A stretch of 56,011 nt of DNA from the NCBI GenBank assembly GCA_964550565.1, contig CAZKAI010000010.1:1-56011 (forward strand), in the 5' to 3' direction. Made by a program: the position numbers and the translations under genes. Numbering within the stretch: position 1 is the first letter of the stretch; each line of letters opens with the position of its first letter. Below are positions 49,105 to 56,011 of the stretch, in pieces. The notes under the pieces are model-generated. The model did not search any database. It worked only from the letters and a program-made list of their open reading frames with translations, and was not told the origin of the DNA. The stretch comes from Anaeroglomus sp964550565. Lineage in GTDB: Bacteria > Planctomycetota > Phycisphaerae > Sedimentisphaerales > Anaerohalosphaeraceae.

Positions 49105-50466
49105 TTAATTTCTCAATGCACGGATGGGGGCCGGCATTCGTCCTTTGCGTGCAATAAATTTTGGGCTGGCAATTTTTGACACGGGCATAATGGGTGCAGA
49201 TCCCAGAAGACCGCCAAAATGGACGATCTGGCCGGCACGTTTGCCGGGGACGGGAATGATGCGGACACTGGTGGTCTTATTATTGGCAACACCGATAGCT
49301 AATTCGTCGGCAATAATGGCGCTGATGACCTCGGCGGGTGTGCTGCCGGGGACGGCAAACATATCCATGCCTACGGAACAAACACTGGTCAGGGCCTCGA
49401 GTTTTTCGAGGGTTAGAGCCCCTTCCTTGACGGCACGGATCATGCCGGCGTCTTCGCTGACGGGAATAAATGTACCGGACAGGCCGCCGACATTGCCGGA
49501 GGCCATGGAGCCGCCTTTTTTGACGGCATCAATTAACAGGGCCAGGGCAGCCGTGCTGCCGGGGCGGCCCATGCGGGAAACGCCCATCGCTTCAATAATT
49601 TCAGCAACCGAATCCCCTGCTGCGGGTGTCGCGGCCAGTGAGATATCCACGATGCCGAAAGGCACACCCAACATCTCCGCGACTTCTCGTCCGATGAGTT
49701 CGCCGGCACGGGTAATCTTAAATACTGTCCGTTTAATAACTTCGGATAATTCCGTCAGGTCGCAGTCGGGATTCTGCTCGATGACGGTCTTGACGACGCC
49801 GGGGCCGGAGATGCCGATATTGAGCGAATAGTCCGGCTCGCCCATGCCATGATGAGCACCGGCCATGAATGGATTGTCTTCGGGGACATTGGCAAAGACC
49901 GCCACTTTGGCACAGCCGATGCCGGTTTTACTGCGCTGGGCAAGGTCTTTGAGAATATGGCCGAATTGTTCGATGACGGTCATGTTCATGCCGGTCAGCG
50001 TGCTGGCCAGGTTGAAAAATGCACAGACGCGTCTGGTCTGGGACAAGGCAGCGGGCAGCGACAGAATCAGATTCTCATCCGAACTGGTGGCACCTTTGTG
50101 GACGAGGGCACCGAAACCGCCGATAAAATCGATATCCGCTTTGGCGGCGGCGCTGTCGAGAGTTTTTGCGAGTCTGACTGCGGCAGTCTGCGTGCGCGGC
50201 AGCGGCTCCAGCAGGATCGACGCGGGAGTCACCGATACACGACGGTTGGTAATCGGGATGCCGTATTTGTGCTCAATGCGGTCGGCAACAGTATTCAGTT
50301 GGATGCCTTTTTCACTGATGCGATGATGGATTCGTCCGCAGAAATGATCAAGGTCTCGATCCATGCAGTCTTTTAAATTGATGCCGAGGGTGACGGTACG
50401 AATATCAAAATGCTGCTGAAGGGTCATATTGACCGTTTCAAAGATTTCTTCAACTGTTATCGACAT
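49105..50466 (-). CDS. UPF0210 (PFL-family) protein
   Basis: 453 residues of the conserved UPF0210 family, which is related by fold to pyruvate formate-lyase. Markers are 'MSITVEEIFETVNM' and 'IRTVTLGINLKDCMD' at the N-terminus, 'ADIDFIGGFGALVHKGAT', 'VAVFANVPEDNPFMAGAHHGMGEPDYSLNIGISGPGVVKTVI', 'GRPGSTAALALLIDAVKKGG' and 'PVSKIASPKFIARKGRMP' near the end. Its biochemical role is unknown. In most genomes it is adjacent to a UPF0237/ACT-domain gene; here that partner is 450 bp upstream, with a four-helix-bundle gene in between. Confidence 0.93.
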   Translation of the reverse strand: MSITVEEIFETVNMTLQQHFDIRTVTLGINLKDCMDRDLDHFCGRIHHRISEKGIQLNTVADRIEHKYGIPITNRRVSVTPASILLEPLPRTQTAAVRLAKTLDSAAAKADIDFIGGFGALVHKGATSSDENLILSLPAALSQTRRVCAFFNLASTLTGMNMTVIEQFGHILKDLAQRSKTGIGCAKVAVFANVPEDNPFMAGAHHGMGEPDYSLNIGISGPGVVKTVIEQNPDCDLTELSEVIKRTVFKITRAGELIGREVAEMLGVPFGIVDISLAATPAAGDSVAEIIEAMGVSRMGRPGSTAALALLIDAVKKGGSMASGNVGGLSGTFIPVSEDAGMIRAVKEGALTLEKLEALTSVCSVGMDMFAVPGSTPAEVISAIIADELAIGVANNKTTSVRIIPVPGKRAGQIVHFGGLLGSAPIMPVSKIASPKFIARKGRMPAPIRALRN

Positions 50467-50511
50467 TAAGGCCTCCGCAAAAGGAAAAAGGTAAAAATAA
50501 AAATGAAAAGA

Positions 50512-50886
50512 TCAATTTATTTTTTGTTTAAGAGTCAAAATACTGCGAGCGAGAATATTAGACAGTTCTTCTAATTCTTTTAAAAACCATACAGAACCCT
50601 GGGGCGGAATACGTTTCGTATCTTTTAAAATTGCCATCCATAATTTACTTTTATTTGCTGATTTCAGAACGATATGCAAATACTTGGCAAAATCCTTTTT
50701 ACTGCTGACTGCCTGCCCTTCGACGTAATTGCCAATGACACTGGTACCACTTCGCAATAACTGATCACCAATTCTTCTTGATACCATATCACCCGGCAAT
50801 CGATCTAAAAGGGCAATTAATCTCAAAGTGAATTGATAAAGCCGTTTTTTGAAGTCCTTAATATATTGCTTCCTGTCCTGGTCCAT
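50512..50886 (-). CDS. Four-helix-bundle protein of the 23S rRNA intervening-sequence family
   Basis: 124 residues forming four amphipathic helices: 'KKRLYQFTLRLIALLDRLPGDMVSRRIGDQLLRSGTSVIGNYVEGQAVSSKKDFAKYLHIVLKSANKSKLWMAILKDT'. This is the typical layout of S23/IVS-encoded proteins, related in fold to the Avd proteins of diversity-generating retroelements. No reverse transcriptase, variable repeat or rRNA gene is nearby. The gene is bounded by purine-rich AAAAGG/AAAAT tracts in opposite orientation. It separates two genes that are normally contiguous, so it was probably inserted there. Confidence 0.9.
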   Translation of the reverse strand: MDQDRKQYIKDFKKRLYQFTLRLIALLDRLPGDMVSRRIGDQLLRSGTSVIGNYVEGQAVSSKKDFAKYLHIVLKSANKSKLWMAILKDTKRIPPQGSVWFLKELEELSNILARSILTLKQKIN

Positions 50887-50916
50887 ATTTTACCTTTTAC
50901 ATTTATCCTTTTACCC

Positions 50917-51216
50917 TTATACCCGGTGCATCATTTTGAAGATATTTTCATGCTGGAAAGTAATGTTCAGCTCCATGTCTTTGGCGATTTTCTGGAGCTG
51001 CTTGTGGATGTCGGGCATATCGAGTGTCGCATCGGCGATGTCGCAGGCCAGGCTCATCACAAAATAATCGTTCATAATCTTCTGGCTGACATCGACAATA
51101 TTGATATTGGCCTTGGACATGGTCACGGCGATGCGTGCGATAATCCCGACCTTGTCCTTGCCGGTTACGGTCAGGATACAGATTTGCGATGTTTTTTTCT
51201 CTTTGGGCTTAGCCAT
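50917..51216 (-). CDS. ACT-domain protein (UPF0237)
   Basis: 99 residues, a single ACT domain pair-like fold: 'SQICILTVTGKDKVGIIARIAVTMSKANINIVDVSQKIMNDYFVMSLACDI'. This is the regulatory or ligand-binding fold of amino-acid enzymes. UPF0237 proteins are the regular partners of UPF0210, and their shared role is unknown. The gene lies just downstream of the T2SS genes on the same strand. Confidence 0.9.
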   Translation of the reverse strand: MAKPKEKKTSQICILTVTGKDKVGIIARIAVTMSKANINIVDVSQKIMNDYFVMSLACDIADATLDMPDIHKQLQKIAKDMELNITFQHENIFKMMHRV

Positions 51217-51250
51217 ACAGGGTCTCCCGATATAGACGCTTGAGGTCGTC

Positions 51251-51751
51251 CTAATATTTATAAGTCAGACGCAGGGTCACTTTCCAGTTGTTTTTTCCGG
51301 CGGGCAGCCTTTCCACGGCCAGCCGCTCGCATTCCAGTTCCGGCCAGCGAATCAGCAGAGCCGAGATGAATTTACTGAGTTTTTCGATGTCGATGGTTTT
51401 TATCGACAGGTCGGCCCCCTTGATGGTCTGTCCGGCCTTTCGGGTGGCACCGCGAACGCTGAGAGTGTAGTCGCCGGGGGCGATGGCAAATTGCTTGGTA
51501 AACTGGTCAATGACATTGGTATAATCGAACTCGCTGGTCTTGCCTTTTTCCTGCTGATAGGACAGCCGCTGCGGTTCGAGCGCCAGAATCTGACCCAGCA
51601 GCTTCTCGGCTTCGTCGTAATCTGCTTTGCCCTGGTTCAACTGCTCAATCGAACCCGGATAGGCCGCCGCCCAGGTGTACAGCAGCCACAAGCCGGCCAG
51701 CAGCGGTACAGCCACGGTATAGACCATCGGATTTTTCATATAGTCTTTCAT
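51251..51751 (-). CDS. GspM/PilO-like type II secretion assembly protein
   Basis: 166 residues. One N-terminal transmembrane helix ('VYTVAVPLLAGLWLLYTWAAAY') is followed by a coil ('IEQLNQGKADYDEAEKLLGQILALEPQ') and a ferredoxin-like periplasmic part. This is the layout of GspM/PilO, which sits on the inner-membrane platform next to GspL/PilN. Its ATG overlaps the end of the upstream gene by 4 nt (ATGA). Confidence 0.75.
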   Translation of the reverse strand: MKDYMKNPMVYTVAVPLLAGLWLLYTWAAAYPGSIEQLNQGKADYDEAEKLLGQILALEPQRLSYQQEKGKTSEFDYTNVIDQFTKQFAIAPGDYTLSVRGATRKAGQTIKGADLSIKTIDIEKLSKFISALLIRWPELECERLAVERLPAGKNNWKVTLRLTYKY

Positions 51752-53187
51752 TTGGACTGCCCTTCCTTTGCTTTGAGGGTCAAGACAAATTCATCCCGAT
51801 TCTTGGCTGTACTGAACCGCTCGTCAGTCACTTCCAGCATCTTGTGCTTTTTGAATGCATCGAACAATTCCCGTGTGCTGGTGCGGCTGTTGGTATCGCC
51901 GACGATGGTAATCAGCCGGTCGCTGATGGTCACAGTTTTGATATTCACATCCACGGTCTTGGGACTGTTGTTGATCGACTCAAGAACATAGGTCAGCCGC
52001 CCTGTCACGGAGCTTTCATCCATGATGCCCGAGGCCTGCTGTTTGACGGTATTGAGCGTGCGTCGCAGCTTGGATAAGATGGGTTCATTGGGCGGACGTT
52101 TGGCGCCGTACATCGCAGCACTATAGGCCTCGGTTAATTTCTGCTGCAGTTGGGAATAATCCTCCTTGTTTCGCCACGCCTTGACCTGAAAATACAGGCC
52201 TATCGCCAGAAACAGAATGGTCAGCGACACGCTGACAACCTGAAGGCTCCGCTGGAGAATCCTGCGGCGGCCCTGGTAGGGCATGAAATCCCGTCGGAAA
52301 TCGGCACGCCGAGTCCGGACGCTCAGGGCCATCGCTGAGCCGGCGGCGAAGAGGAAGCCGTTTTGCTGCTCGGGTTTGACCTCGTGAGGAATTTCCAGAT
52401 TGAGCTGTCTGGATAAATCGACCGTCTCAATGACCAGGCCGGCCAGGGTATTCATCCGGGCTTTATCGATGCCTTCGCAGTGACCAACCAGCACCAGTTT
52501 TTTGACGGCCACGCTCTCGCTGAGGCCCGCAAGGGTCAGAATGACCTGTCGGGCCAGCGGCTCGGTCTTGTCCGGGTCTTCGGGTAATAGAAACGTGCGG
52601 ACCTTGGGGGCGAATTCCGGATTAACCGGGGTCATCAGATAACAGGTCCTGCCGAAGACCAGCAGATACATGGCGCCCGGCTCGCGGAAACTGTCGATGC
52701 GTTCCAGGCCGCGGGTCAGGCATACGGCATCAGGTTCCATCAGGGACGGGTCCAGTCCGCCGGCCTGCACATCCAGCAGGATATCGGTCAGGGTCTGGCG
52801 GCCGGCGGTAAAGATGGTCACATCCGAGCCGCCCGGGCCGGAGGCGGTGATTTCAAAGGCAATCGCCAGGGTCGATGCATCCGTGGCAGCGGCTTCTTCG
52901 GTATCGAAGCGAATCGTGCTTTCGACCTGTTTGGCGTCGGCGAATTCCGAATGATGATAATACTGGCTGATCAGGTTGCTGCGAACCGCGACAGCGGCCT
53001 GGTCAAAAGTGCCTGCCTGCCGCAGAATCTCGCGGGCCATGGCCGTCAGGACCACCTGTCCCTGTTCGGTCCCGCCGACCGGGACAAAGAAGCATCGCAT
53101 CCCGGCACCGGAACCTTTTGCGGAAACGGCGGCACAATACGCCCCTTCCGGCATAAGATAGACGCCAATACTATTTTGTTGTTCCAC
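51748..53187 (-). CDS. GspL-like assembly ATPase-platform protein (PilM/PilN-type fusion)
   Basis: 479 residues from a GTG at 53187, with AGGAG 9 nt upstream. Residues 1-300 resemble the actin-like cytoplasmic domain of PilM/GspL ('AVAVRSNLISQYYHHSEFADAKQVESTIRFDTEE', 'PDAVCLTRGLERID', 'LVLVGHCEGIDKA', 'LAGLVIETVDLSRQ'). A transmembrane helix lies at about 318-338 ('VVSVSLTILFLAIGLYFQV'), followed by a coil and a small periplasmic domain like PilN/GspL. Together with the downstream gene it forms the inner-membrane platform of the pseudopilus. Confidence 0.82.
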   Translation of the reverse strand: MEQQNSIGVYLMPEGAYCAAVSAKGSGAGMRCFFVPVGGTEQGQVVLTAMAREILRQAGTFDQAAVAVRSNLISQYYHHSEFADAKQVESTIRFDTEEAAATDASTLAIAFEITASGPGGSDVTIFTAGRQTLTDILLDVQAGGLDPSLMEPDAVCLTRGLERIDSFREPGAMYLLVFGRTCYLMTPVNPEFAPKVRTFLLPEDPDKTEPLARQVILTLAGLSESVAVKKLVLVGHCEGIDKARMNTLAGLVIETVDLSRQLNLEIPHEVKPEQQNGFLFAAGSAMALSVRTRRADFRRDFMPYQGRRRILQRSLQVVSVSLTILFLAIGLYFQVKAWRNKEDYSQLQQKLTEAYSAAMYGAKRPPNEPILSKLRRTLNTVKQQASGIMDESSVTGRLTYVLESINNSPKTVDVNIKTVTISDRLITIVGDTNSRTSTRELFDAFKKHKMLEVTDERFSTAKNRDEFVLTLKAKEGQSK

Positions 53188-53335
53188 GCTGTGTACTCCT
53201 GGTTTATACTGATCGTACTTGAAATATTCCGTTTCGTCGCGGCTAAAAAGCTTTCAGCCACCAGCTTCCAGCAACAGCTTTATCACCGCGGCTGCGTAGG
53301 GTAACGTTACTCCGTGAATACGCGCGGCATAAAAG

Positions 53336-53348
53336 CGGCCTGTGGCCG
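53336..53348 (-). terminator. Weak hairpin between GspK and GspL genes
   Basis: CGGCC-TGT-GGCCG lies in the 190-nt gap between the GspK and GspL genes and is followed on the minus strand by CTTTTATG. The gap also has a GTAACGTTAC palindrome (53301-53310). It may be a partial terminator that lowers expression of the following genes. Confidence 0.35.
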
Positions 53349-53377
53349 TCGCGGAATAATCATACCCGTTGGGTATA

Positions 53378-54778
53378 TTAGCGGCCGTATAAAATAATCA
53401 GCCGTTCTACTTGTTTACCTTCCTTAATCACTGCCGCGACAGCCGATGTTTTGGCGCTGCCGCATCGGCTGGTAATCCGTATCGAAAAGAAATTGCTTTT
53501 GACATCAATATAGGGCGCCGCCCGATCAATCGCATTCAGCTCGCCAAACATCTGATCGCGCAGGTCGGCGATGGTTTTAAACGGCTTTTCCCTGCGCAGA
53601 CGGATAATCTTGTCGGCGATTTCTTCTGGGTTTCCGCCGAAGGTAAAAGCCGCTTCCAGCACCTGCCGCGGGGCGGTATTGATATTGATCCGCTGGCTGC
53701 CCCATAATGCCAGATATTTCATGGGGCTTTCGTCGTCAAAGGCCTTATCCGGCAGCGGCACCGACAGCGTCTCCAGGTCCAGCAGAGAACTGTGAAACAG
53801 CTTGGCAAAGTCGGCCGCATGACCCACGGCCGGACGAGCCTGCTGCTGCGTCTGGGGCTGCGGTTGTACAGCGGTACGCGTTGCAGTCCGCCGCTGGGTC
53901 GTGCGGGAGGTGGTGAACTGGCGCGATTGAGCCTGAGTCTGGGCCTGCTGGGTCTGACCCGTCTGCACTGTCAGCATCACCGCCGTCGGATTCAACTGGA
54001 ACATCTTGCGTTTACCCAGTTCGTTCAATTCGGTGAACAGATTTTCCACAGCCTGCTCATCCATCATCATTAATTCGGAAAAGTTCAGCATGGCCGCACG
54101 GGCCTGCTTGTTGATATTGATATTGTTGGTCACCGCCCAGCTTAACGGCATCTTGGCGTTTTCATCTTCAATGGTGATGGTAATCTGGCTGTCCCCGATG
54201 TCCAGTTCAATGGGTTCGATGACATTGGGCCAGGGGGGGCCATACGGGCCGGGTACAACAATCTGCTCGGGATCGACATACGTAACGTCCTCGGCGGATT
54301 CCTCCGTATTCGGATTGTTGGGATCGGTTTGTTCGTCTTTGCCCATCATTTTGGCTATCAGTTTGGCGAACAGGGAGGCGGCATCTTCCGAAATTTCTTC
54401 TTCGGATTCCTCGGCAGGCTTACTGTACTTTTCAATCTGCTCCGGCTCGGCGGTTTCAGCCCAGGCACTGATGTAGTTCAGATACTGCTCACGGGTCAGC
54501 CAGAATATATCGGAAAAGTCCGGGGCATCCCGGCGTTCGGCAAGCGAGATGGTTTTTTCGGGCATGACTGCCAGAATATACTTCATCGCCGAATCGAGAC
54601 CATAGCGGGCTTTCTGATAGTCCATGATGTAGCGCTGGCGCTGACGGACCTGGGCCACACGCACCGCCAGAATTGTCGTAGTGACCGACAGCACAACCAG
54701 CACCACAAGCGTAATCGCCAGTGCGATGCCGGGACGATACCGACCAGCCGAATTTCGGATGGATTGGCTGCGTCTCAT
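53378..54778 (-). CDS. gspK: Minor pseudopilin GspK
   Basis: 466 residues, longer than typical GspK. The N-terminus is a prepilin: basic leader then 'RPGIALAITLVVLVVLSVTTTILAVRVAQ', with cleavage after the glycine. The usual Glu at position +5 is absent, which is characteristic of GspK. The body has a Gln/Thr-rich insert (about 285-320). Near the C-terminus 'INTAPRQVLEAAFTFGGNPEEIADKIIRLRREKPFKTIADL' is the helix-hairpin-helix-like part of GspK. It caps the pseudopilus tip together with GspI and GspJ. It overlaps the upstream GspJ gene by 4 nt. Confidence 0.85.
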   Translation of the reverse strand: MRRSQSIRNSAGRYRPGIALAITLVVLVVLSVTTTILAVRVAQVRQRQRYIMDYQKARYGLDSAMKYILAVMPEKTISLAERRDAPDFSDIFWLTREQYLNYISAWAETAEPEQIEKYSKPAEESEEEISEDAASLFAKLIAKMMGKDEQTDPNNPNTEESAEDVTYVDPEQIVVPGPYGPPWPNVIEPIELDIGDSQITITIEDENAKMPLSWAVTNNININKQARAAMLNFSELMMMDEQAVENLFTELNELGKRKMFQLNPTAVMLTVQTGQTQQAQTQAQSRQFTTSRTTQRRTATRTAVQPQPQTQQQARPAVGHAADFAKLFHSSLLDLETLSVPLPDKAFDDESPMKYLALWGSQRININTAPRQVLEAAFTFGGNPEEIADKIIRLRREKPFKTIADLRDQMFGELNAIDRAAPYIDVKSNFFSIRITSRCGSAKTSAVAAVIKEGKQVERLIILYGR

Positions 54779-55662
54779 CGGCCCGTCCTCCCTGTCGGTG
54801 TGGCGGGCGTCCCCGTCGGATTGGGTGCAGGAGCACCCGATGCATCCGTATCTTTCTCAGTATCCGCCGCCTTTGTTGACGTGCCGGCCTGATTGGGGTC
54901 GGCTTTTTCGGACACGCTGTTGGGGTCGGCATTATCAAAGGTCTGGGCGACAAATTTATAGGCAATCTGGCGGGTTCGATCCACGGCAGCCGTACGCCAG
55001 ACGATGGTTTCTTCCGGCAGATAATACGAGCCATCCTGAAGCTGGACCAGCGGAGCAAATGAGATACCCAGCACAATTCCGTTGGGCATTTTCTGATTCA
55101 TCCAGTTCGGAGCGGGTTCTTCGGCTCCGCTGAGTGCCCCAATATAGAAATGCGTCAGGCCGGGGCAGACCGGCACAAAGACTTCCAGTTTCTGGCGGTC
55201 TTCGTCGGTTTGGACGCCACTGACGAGTTTGTCTTCGAGATTCAGGCCGCCGTGAAAGCGGTACAGGGTCAGCCGGTCTTCTTCGGGGATATAGGAGGTC
55301 TGCCAGACGACGCGTTCATAGACACCCGGGGCCGGCGGGGTACCGTTGCCGTAATAGCGATTCTCGATGACCAACTGGGCGGAATTGTAGCCGTTTTCGA
55401 GCTTATTGCGGATGGTGATGACCGCGTCAAAGCCGGGTGAGGCCAGCCGGTCGATATCCTCGGCGATTTTCTGGAGGATTTCTTCAGGCAGACCGTATCT
55501 GTCCAGCCGGGCATTGACGGCGGCGGCACTGGTCCGCACCCGGCCGTAAATCATCATGGTCGAGGCCAGAATCATTGCCGACAACGTCAGCACCACCAGG
55601 ATTTCCACGAGGGAAAAACCGGTCTGCCGGGAGCTATTCATTTGTTTTGGATAAAAACTCAT
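54775..55662 (-). CDS. gspJ: Minor pseudopilin GspJ-like protein
   Basis: 295 residues. The prepilin-cleavage site is 'TGFSLVEILVVLTLSAMILASTMMIYGRV' with Phe+1 and Glu+5, so it is processed by a prepilin peptidase. The globular part fits a GspJ/type IV pseudopilin. The last 50 residues are a Pro/Thr/Asp-rich tail, not usual for GspJ, perhaps a surface-exposed extension. Its stop overlaps gspK (ATGA). Confidence 0.75.
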   Translation of the reverse strand: MSFYPKQMNSSRQTGFSLVEILVVLTLSAMILASTMMIYGRVRTSAAAVNARLDRYGLPEEILQKIAEDIDRLASPGFDAVITIRNKLENGYNSAQLVIENRYYGNGTPPAPGVYERVVWQTSYIPEEDRLTLYRFHGGLNLEDKLVSGVQTDEDRQKLEVFVPVCPGLTHFYIGALSGAEEPAPNWMNQKMPNGIVLGISFAPLVQLQDGSYYLPEETIVWRTAAVDRTRQIAYKFVAQTFDNADPNSVSEKADPNQAGTSTKAADTEKDTDASGAPAPNPTGTPATPTGRTGR

Positions 55663-55679
55663 TGAAATTGTCTATTTAC

Positions 55680-56011
55680 TCATCTGCCCTTGCCCAAAAA
55701 GTCATCTATTTTCTTATCATCCCAGCCAAATATTTCCTTTAGCTTTTGTCGCAATTCCGGGTCTATCGAATTGTCGGACGTGTCTTGAGTTGTAGTGTCT
55801 TCAGGTTCCGGATCGGTTTTTGAGTCAGGGTCGTCCGCCTTTTCATTTTCCGGAGTTTTGGATTCATCTTCTTGAGGCGTTTTATCTGTATCTATCTCAT
55901 CAGGGGACTCTATATTTTTATATTGTTCATAAAAAAGTATATACTCATCATAATCAACGCCCAGACGATACAGATAATCGCTTTCTTCCTGGCTCAATTC
56001 TTCCAGAAATT
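55680..56011 (-). CDS. Partial acidic protein at the window edge, upstream in the T2SS operon
   Basis: The frame continues beyond the window, so the N-terminus is missing; a TTG at 55997 is an unlikely start. The visible part begins '...FLEELSQEESDYLYRLGVDYDEYILFYEQY', has a long acidic Asp/Glu/Thr/Pro stretch, and ends 'PELRQKLKEIFGWDDKKIDDFLGKGR'. No domain recognised. Its position just before gspJ suggests a component or accessory of the type II secretion system. Confidence 0.6.
   Translation of the reverse strand, partial: FLEELSQEESDYLYRLGVDYDEYILFYEQYKNIESPDEIDTDKTPQEDESKTPENEKADDPDSKTDPEPEDTTTQDTSDNSIDPELRQKLKEIFGWDDKKIDDFLGKGR

Noticed and set aside
50512..50886. Possible diversity-generating retroelement (Avd-like gene)
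   Set aside because: No reverse transcriptase, template repeat or variable repeat was found near it; the protein fits the 23S-IVS family.
31723..53246. 15-nt match TTTCGTCGCGGCTAA at 31723-31737 and 53232-53246
   Set aside because: By a rough estimate one to three 15-nt matches are expected by chance in a window of this size, and the flanks do not match.

Overview
The window looks like a scaffold from an uncultured planctomycete of the class Phycisphaerae (Sedimentisphaerales-like), probably from a metagenome. The evidence is a PEP-CTERM protein, a giant secreted protein with an EF-hand/dockerin-like C-terminus, several ECF sigma factors including one fused to a large envelope domain, a Tat-exported sulfatase, and many secreted glycoside hydrolases. 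A run of 100 N flanked by identical 55-bp ends marks an assembler join at about 2.2 kb. No rRNA, tRNA, CRISPR array, transposase or prophage was seen.

Layout. 0-1.3 kb: an ECF sigma factor and a small membrane partner. 1.3-3.3 kb: a lipoprotein-like gene split by the N gap. 3.3-5.8 kb: an operon of MFS transporter, PHP phosphoesterase and shikimate-kinase-like protein. 5.9-12.4 kb: an arabinan-degradation operon (GH51, GH51, GH127). 12.6-15.1 kb: a lone ABC ATPase, purC and a SYLF lipoprotein. 15.3-18.0 kb: a lipoprotein followed by bioA and bioD. 17.9-22.5 kb: a 1040-residue membrane-tethered sigma factor, then a classic ECF sigma/zinc-finger anti-sigma pair. 22.6-25.3 kb: a GntR(YtrA)-ABC ATPase-ABC permease operon with a clear operator. 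25.5-27.1 kb: nadB. 27.4-28.8 kb: a PEP-CTERM protein and a DUF1080-like lipoprotein. 28.9-30.1 kb: bacterioferritin and a Fur/PerR regulator. 30.3-32.4 kb: a small basic protein, a serpin-like protein and an unknown protein. 32.5-34.5 kb: tyrS and a TetR regulator with two operator copies. 34.7-42.9 kb: an accessory stretch with sulfatase, lipoproteins, low-GC orphan genes, palindromic repeats, a GH16 enzyme and a GH99-like enzyme. 43.0-48.8 kb: a 1908-residue subtilase. 49.1-51.2 kb: the UPF0210/UPF0237 pair interrupted by a four-helix-bundle gene. 51.2 kb to the end: part of a type II secretion (pseudopilus) operon.

Taken together this is a saccharolytic, probably anaerobic bacterium that exports polysaccharide hydrolases, sulfatases and proteases. 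It appears to control envelope functions through several ECF systems. The most unusual items are the sigma factor that carries its own transmembrane segment, LolA/RseB-like region and Ig-like repeats; two secreted-enzyme genes each preceded by a short coupled leader ORF; and a divergent bacterial serpin-like protein. Promoters given here are -35/-10 matches read by eye and are unproven. Functional calls rest on recognised motifs; no database search was run.
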